Positions 6,881-9,382 of a stretch of DNA of 9,382 nucleotides are shown piece after piece (the first letter of the stretch is position 1; each line of letters begins with the position of its first letter). Origin of the DNA: an uncultured Rickettsiaceae bacterium (GTDB lineage: Bacteria > Pseudomonadota > Alphaproteobacteria > Rickettsiales > Rickettsiaceae). A program made the position numbers and the translations under genes. Location of the stretch: contig CAJQOE010000002.1 of the NCBI GenBank assembly GCA_905479885.1, forward strand, positions 1 to 9,382, in the 5' to 3' direction. The notes beneath the pieces are model-generated. The model ran no database searches, had not been told where the DNA came from, and saw only the letters and a program-made list of their open reading frames with translations.

Positions 6881-9100
6881 ATGACCGACAAAGACCAAAC
6901 TATTGTAAATGTTGATTTTGGTAATGCTATATCTGAGCGTTACCTTTCTTATGCATTATCAACAATAATGTCTCGGTCACTTCCCGATGTACGCGACGGT
7001 TTAAAACCCGTACATCGACGCCTGCTTTACGCGATGCTAAAACTAAAGCTTGACCCTAGCTCAAGATATAAAAAATGCGCCAGGGTCGTCGGCGATGTTA
7101 TTGGTAAGTACCACCCACATGGTGATACAGCAGTTTACGATACACTTGTACGCTTAGCGCAAAGCTTTTCATTACGTTATCCACTAGTAGATGGACAGGG
7201 AAATTTTGGTTCCATAGATGGCGATAATGCAGCGGCAATGCGTTATACTGAATCAAAAATGACTGATATTTGTACGTTATTAATGCAAGATCTTGATAAA
7301 GACACGGTTGATTTCGCACCTACTTATGATGATTCTGACAGCGAACCTATATTGATGCCAGCTCAATTTCCTAACCTATTAGCGAACGGTTCTGAAGGCA
7401 TAGCAGTTGGTATGGCCACTAGCATTCCACCGCACAACCTACACGAATTATGTGACGCTTTAATTTTTCTGATCGATAATCAAAAAACAGCCAGCTGCGC
7501 CGATATGATGCAATTCATCAAAGGCCCAGATTTTCCAACTGGCGGCATTATTATTGATAATCAAACTACCATCAACCATGCCTATGAGACAGGTAAAGGT
7601 AGTTTTAGAGTTAGAGCTAAGTGGGAAAAAGAAGTATTTAGTCATGGTTTATACCAAATAGTCATAACTGAAATTCCATACCAAGTCCAAAAATCAAAAC
7701 TTATTGAACACATAGCAACATTGCTAAAGGATAAAAGAACTCCCCTAATCAACAATATACGGGATGAATCTGCAGAAACAATACGCATTATCATTGAACC
7801 AAAGGGACGCAATTGCTCTCCTGACATGATTATGGAATCCTTATTCAAGCTAACTAGCCTAGAGTCTAGAGTCCACCTAAATATGAATGTTTTGAGTTCA
7901 AGCAAGGTGCCAAAAGTAATGAATATTCTCGAAGTACTACAAGAGTTCATTGCGCATAGACAGGAAGTTATCTTACGCAGAACAAGATATCAAATAAATA
8001 AAATTGATAATAGATTAGAGATATTACATGCTTTAAAGATTGCCTATTTAAACATTGATGAAGTTATTAGGATTATCAGAGAAGAAGATCATCCAAAACA
8101 AGAAATGATCTCTAAATTCAAAATTAATGACACGCAAGCAGAAGCGATCTTAAATATCAAACTTCGTGCTTTACGTAAACTCGAAGAAGAACAAATCAAT
8201 GCAGAACACGCAGAATTAACCAAAGAGCATGCTGAATTAAGCAAAATTCTAGATAGTCCTAAAAAGCTTTGGCAAGTTGTTAAAAGCGAACTCAAAATGG
8301 TGCAAAAGAGATTTGGCTGCGAGACAGAATTGGGCGCGCGTAAAACCATATTTGAAGAAACTGAAGGCTCAGCACAAATTATTGATATTTCTGCCTTCAT
8401 TGAAAAAGAACCAGTGACTGTACTATGTTCCACAATGGGATGGATACGAGCTATGAGAGGCCATAATCTAGATTTATCTGGCATAAAGTACAAAGAAGGA
8501 GACTCACAAGGATATATAGTTGAAACGTACACCACAGATAAAATACTCGTATGTTCAACAGGTGGTAAGTTTTTTACAATTTTGGCTGATAATTTAACGA
8601 AAGGAAAAGGACACGGTGAATCTATAAAGATTATTGTGGACATTGAAAACCATGATGTAGTGAATATCCTGACATATAAACCTCAACAAAAATTACTCCT
8701 TGCCTCTGCTAATGGAAAAGGCTTTATAGTCAATAGTGACGATGTAACTGCCTCTACAAAAGGCGGAAAACAAGTGATGAATATTAGTAGTGAAAATAAA
8801 TGTCTCGTTTGCTTTCCGATTGAAGGAGATATGATTGCTATTATTGGTACGAACCGTAAATTACTAGTATTTGCTCTTGATGAAGTGCCAGAAATGAAGC
8901 GTGGCCAAGGAGTTACTTTACAAAAATATCGTGATGCAAAACTTGGTGATGCAAAAACTTTTGACTCTACTCTAGGTTTGAGCTGGGATCTTGGTAGCAA
9001 AACCCGCTTGGAAAAAGACATCATGTCGTGGCGCGCAAAGCGCGGTAGTCTTGGAAAAATCCCCCCAACAGGCTTCCCGAAGAATAATAAGTTTAACTAG
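6881..9100 (+). CDS. parC: DNA topoisomerase IV subunit A (ParC)
   Basis: ParC is the DNA-cleaving subunit of topoisomerase IV, which with ParE decatenates daughter chromosomes using ATP. The 739-residue length is usual for alphaproteobacteria. The breakage-reunion domain covers about residues 20-475. It shows [20 protein letters not shown], the GKYHPHGD helix (76-82) and AAAMRYTES with catalytic Tyr122 next to Arg121. [12 protein letters not shown] and the following charged helices (about 427-470) are the coiled-coil gate. A beta-pinwheel C-terminal domain follows, ending in [12 protein letters not shown], a typical alphaproteobacterial ParC tail. There is no GyrA box (QRRGGKG), and [10 protein letters not shown] with [12 protein letters not shown] fits ParC, so GyrA is rejected. 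At the quinolone pocket it has Thr83 and Asp87 where E. coli ParC has Ser80 and Glu84. It begins 55 bases after tamB with no terminator between and no clear Shine-Dalgarno motif, so read-through from the tam operon is likely. Confidence 0.95.
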   Translation: MTDKDQTIVNVDFGNAISERYLSYALSTIMSRSLPDVRDGLKPVHRRLLYAMLKLKLDPSSRYKKCARVVGDVIGKYHPHGDTAVYDTLVRLAQSFSLRYPLVDGQGNFGSIDGDNAAAMRYTESKMTDICTLLMQDLDKDTVDFAPTYDDSDSEPILMPAQFPNLLANGSEGIAVGMATSIPPHNLHELCDALIFLIDNQKTASCADMMQFIKGPDFPTGGIIIDNQTTINHAYETGKGSFRVRAKWEKEVFSHGLYQIVITEIPYQVQKSKLIEHIATLLKDKRTPLINNIRDESAETIRIIIEPKGRNCSPDMIMESLFKLTSLESRVHLNMNVLSSSKVPKVMNILEVLQEFIAHRQEVILRRTRYQINKIDNRLEILHALKIAYLNIDEVIRIIREEDHPKQEMISKFKINDTQAEAILNIKLRALRKLEEEQINAEHAELTKEHAELSKILDSPKKLWQVVKSELKMVQKRFGCETELGARKTIFEETEGSAQIIDISAFIEKEPVTVLCSTMGWIRAMRGHNLDLSGIKYKEGDSQGYIVETYTTDKILVCSTGGKFFTILADNLTKGKGHGESIKIIVDIENHDVVNILTYKPQQKLLLASANGKGFIVNSDDVTASTKGGKQVMNISSENKCLVCFPIEGDMIAIIGTNRKLLVFALDEVPEMKRGQGVTLQKYRDAKLGDAKTFDSTLGLSWDLGSKTRLEKDIMSWRAKRGSLGKIPPTGFPKNNKFN

Positions 9101-9150
9101 CATTGATTGTAACTATATAATAAAATTTTAAGGATGTATTAAGGTTACGT

Positions 9151-9165
9151 TATGCGCTACGCATA
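9151..9165. terminator. Short hairpin downstream of parC, possible weak terminator
   Basis: TATGCG, loop CTA, CGCATA forms a perfect 6-bp stem 51 bases past the parC stop. It is followed by AT-rich DNA (TTATATAATTTCTAT) but not by a clean T run. It is the only hairpin of note between parC and the IS66 element. It may act as a weak terminator or be a chance palindrome. The rest of 9101-9194 holds nothing recognisable. Confidence 0.3.
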
Positions 9166-9190
9166 TTATATAATTTCTATAGTCAGTTTA

Positions 9191-9382
9191 TTACGTAAGC
9201 GTCCAGCGAACCAGCTTATGGACAAAAATAAAATTATAGCTTAGATTCCAAGGCAATAAATCCACTAATTTGTTAGAGTTATAGTCCTGTATGACATCCA
9301 ACACCTTCTTCAAGTATAGCCACGGATTGACGTTATTTAATTTAGCTGTTTCAATTATGGTATAAAAAGTGGCGGCTGTTTT
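9191..9382 (-). CDS. tnpC: IS66-family transposase (TnpC), C-terminal 63 residues only
   Basis: Read on the minus strand from 9382, the frame gives TAATFYTIIETAKLNNVNPW, then YLKKVLDVIQDYN and DLLPWN. This matches the C-terminal element of IS66 DDE transposases, whose usual form is roughly 'ysliETaklNgvnPyaYL...vL...LLPWN'. The 5' part is cut off by the window edge. Most IS66 transposases stop at or soon after LLPWN. Here 17 more residues follow (from LSYN to the end), the last ones encoded by the terminal inverted repeat. The TAA stop (9191-9193) lies outside the element in flanking DNA. Whether the rest of the gene is intact cannot be seen. Confidence 0.82.
   Translation of the reverse strand, partial: KTAATFYTIIETAKLNNVNPWLYLKKVLDVIQDYNSNKLVDLLPWNLSYNFIFVHKLVRWTLT
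9195..9217. repeat. IS66 terminal inverted repeat
   Basis: GTAAGCGTCCAGCGAACCAG and the next few bases form the outer end of the IS66 element. The partner repeat at the other end is outside the window, so the exact length is a guess. The G+C-richer composition contrasts with the surrounding AT-rich DNA. Confidence 0.65.
9195..9382 (-). mobile_element. IS66-family insertion sequence, partial (one end)
   Basis: The element edge is marked by GTAAGCGTCCAGCGAACC starting at 9195. IS66-family terminal inverted repeats typically open with GTAAGCG, and the C-terminus of an IS66 transposase is encoded inward on the minus strand. The rest of the element lies beyond the right end of the window. IS66 elements normally duplicate 8 bp of target; the candidate duplication here is 9187-9194 (TTTATTAC), which cannot be confirmed without the other end. 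Confidence 0.8.

Noticed and set aside
8089..8643. Minus-strand open frame of 184 codons within parC
   Set aside because: It is antisense to strongly conserved ParC sequence; the Ser/Leu-rich product is typical of a shadow frame.
6881..9100. Gyrase subunit A
   Set aside because: There is no GyrA box in the C-terminal domain, and the C-terminal tail and motif variants match ParC.
740..9120. Recurrence of TTGTAACTA near the repeat edge, near 746 and near 9107
   Set aside because: The shared string is short and its flanks do not match, so chance in AT-rich DNA is an adequate explanation.
1..9382. CRISPR arrays, tRNA or rRNA genes
   Set aside because: There are no regularly spaced repeats, no cloverleaf-like segments and no rRNA-like stretches; the gaps between genes are all under 200 bases.

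Overview
The window is AT-rich and reads as chromosomal DNA of an alphaproteobacterium, most likely a Rickettsiales-type intracellular bacterium. The main support is the topoisomerase IV subunit A, whose breakage-reunion domain closely resembles rickettsial ParC as I remember it. The low G+C content and the mobile-element fragments at both window ends fit a repeat-rich endosymbiont genome. This placement is inference; no marker here fixes genus or species.

Layout from left to right. Positions 1-134 hold AT-rich DNA ending in two abutting 24-bp repeats that look like the terminus of an insertion sequence, possibly IS21-like. This edge abuts a T4-lysozyme-fold (GH24-like) gene on the minus strand (129-692). 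That gene keeps its catalytic residues but loses its C-terminal part exactly at the repeat edge. Next, also on the minus strand (785-1567), is an unrecognised exported protein with six cysteines. A 185-bp divergent intergenic region (1580-1764) with a perfect 7-bp inverted repeat separates this from the plus-strand block tamA (1765-3555), tamB (3571-6825) and parC (6881-9100). An IS66-family element, running off the right edge, begins at 9195. Its terminal inverted repeat and the last 63 codons of its transposase are visible on the minus strand.

How the genes work together. TamA (outer-membrane Omp85-family barrel) and TamB (inner-membrane-anchored, periplasm-spanning protein) form the translocation and assembly module of the envelope. 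They are 15 nt apart and almost certainly cotranscribed. ParC is the DNA-cleaving subunit of topoisomerase IV (chromosome decatenation). It follows after 55 nt with no visible terminator, so it may share the transcript, but no functional link to TAM is implied. The two minus-strand genes form a separate accessory block: a muralytic enzyme without a signal peptide and an exported cysteine-rich protein.

I did not find a clear new multi-gene system. The items most worth a second look are the unknown exported six-cysteine protein beside the lysozyme, the lysozyme broken at a mobile-element edge, and the IS66 transposase frame that runs through its own terminal repeat and stops in host DNA.
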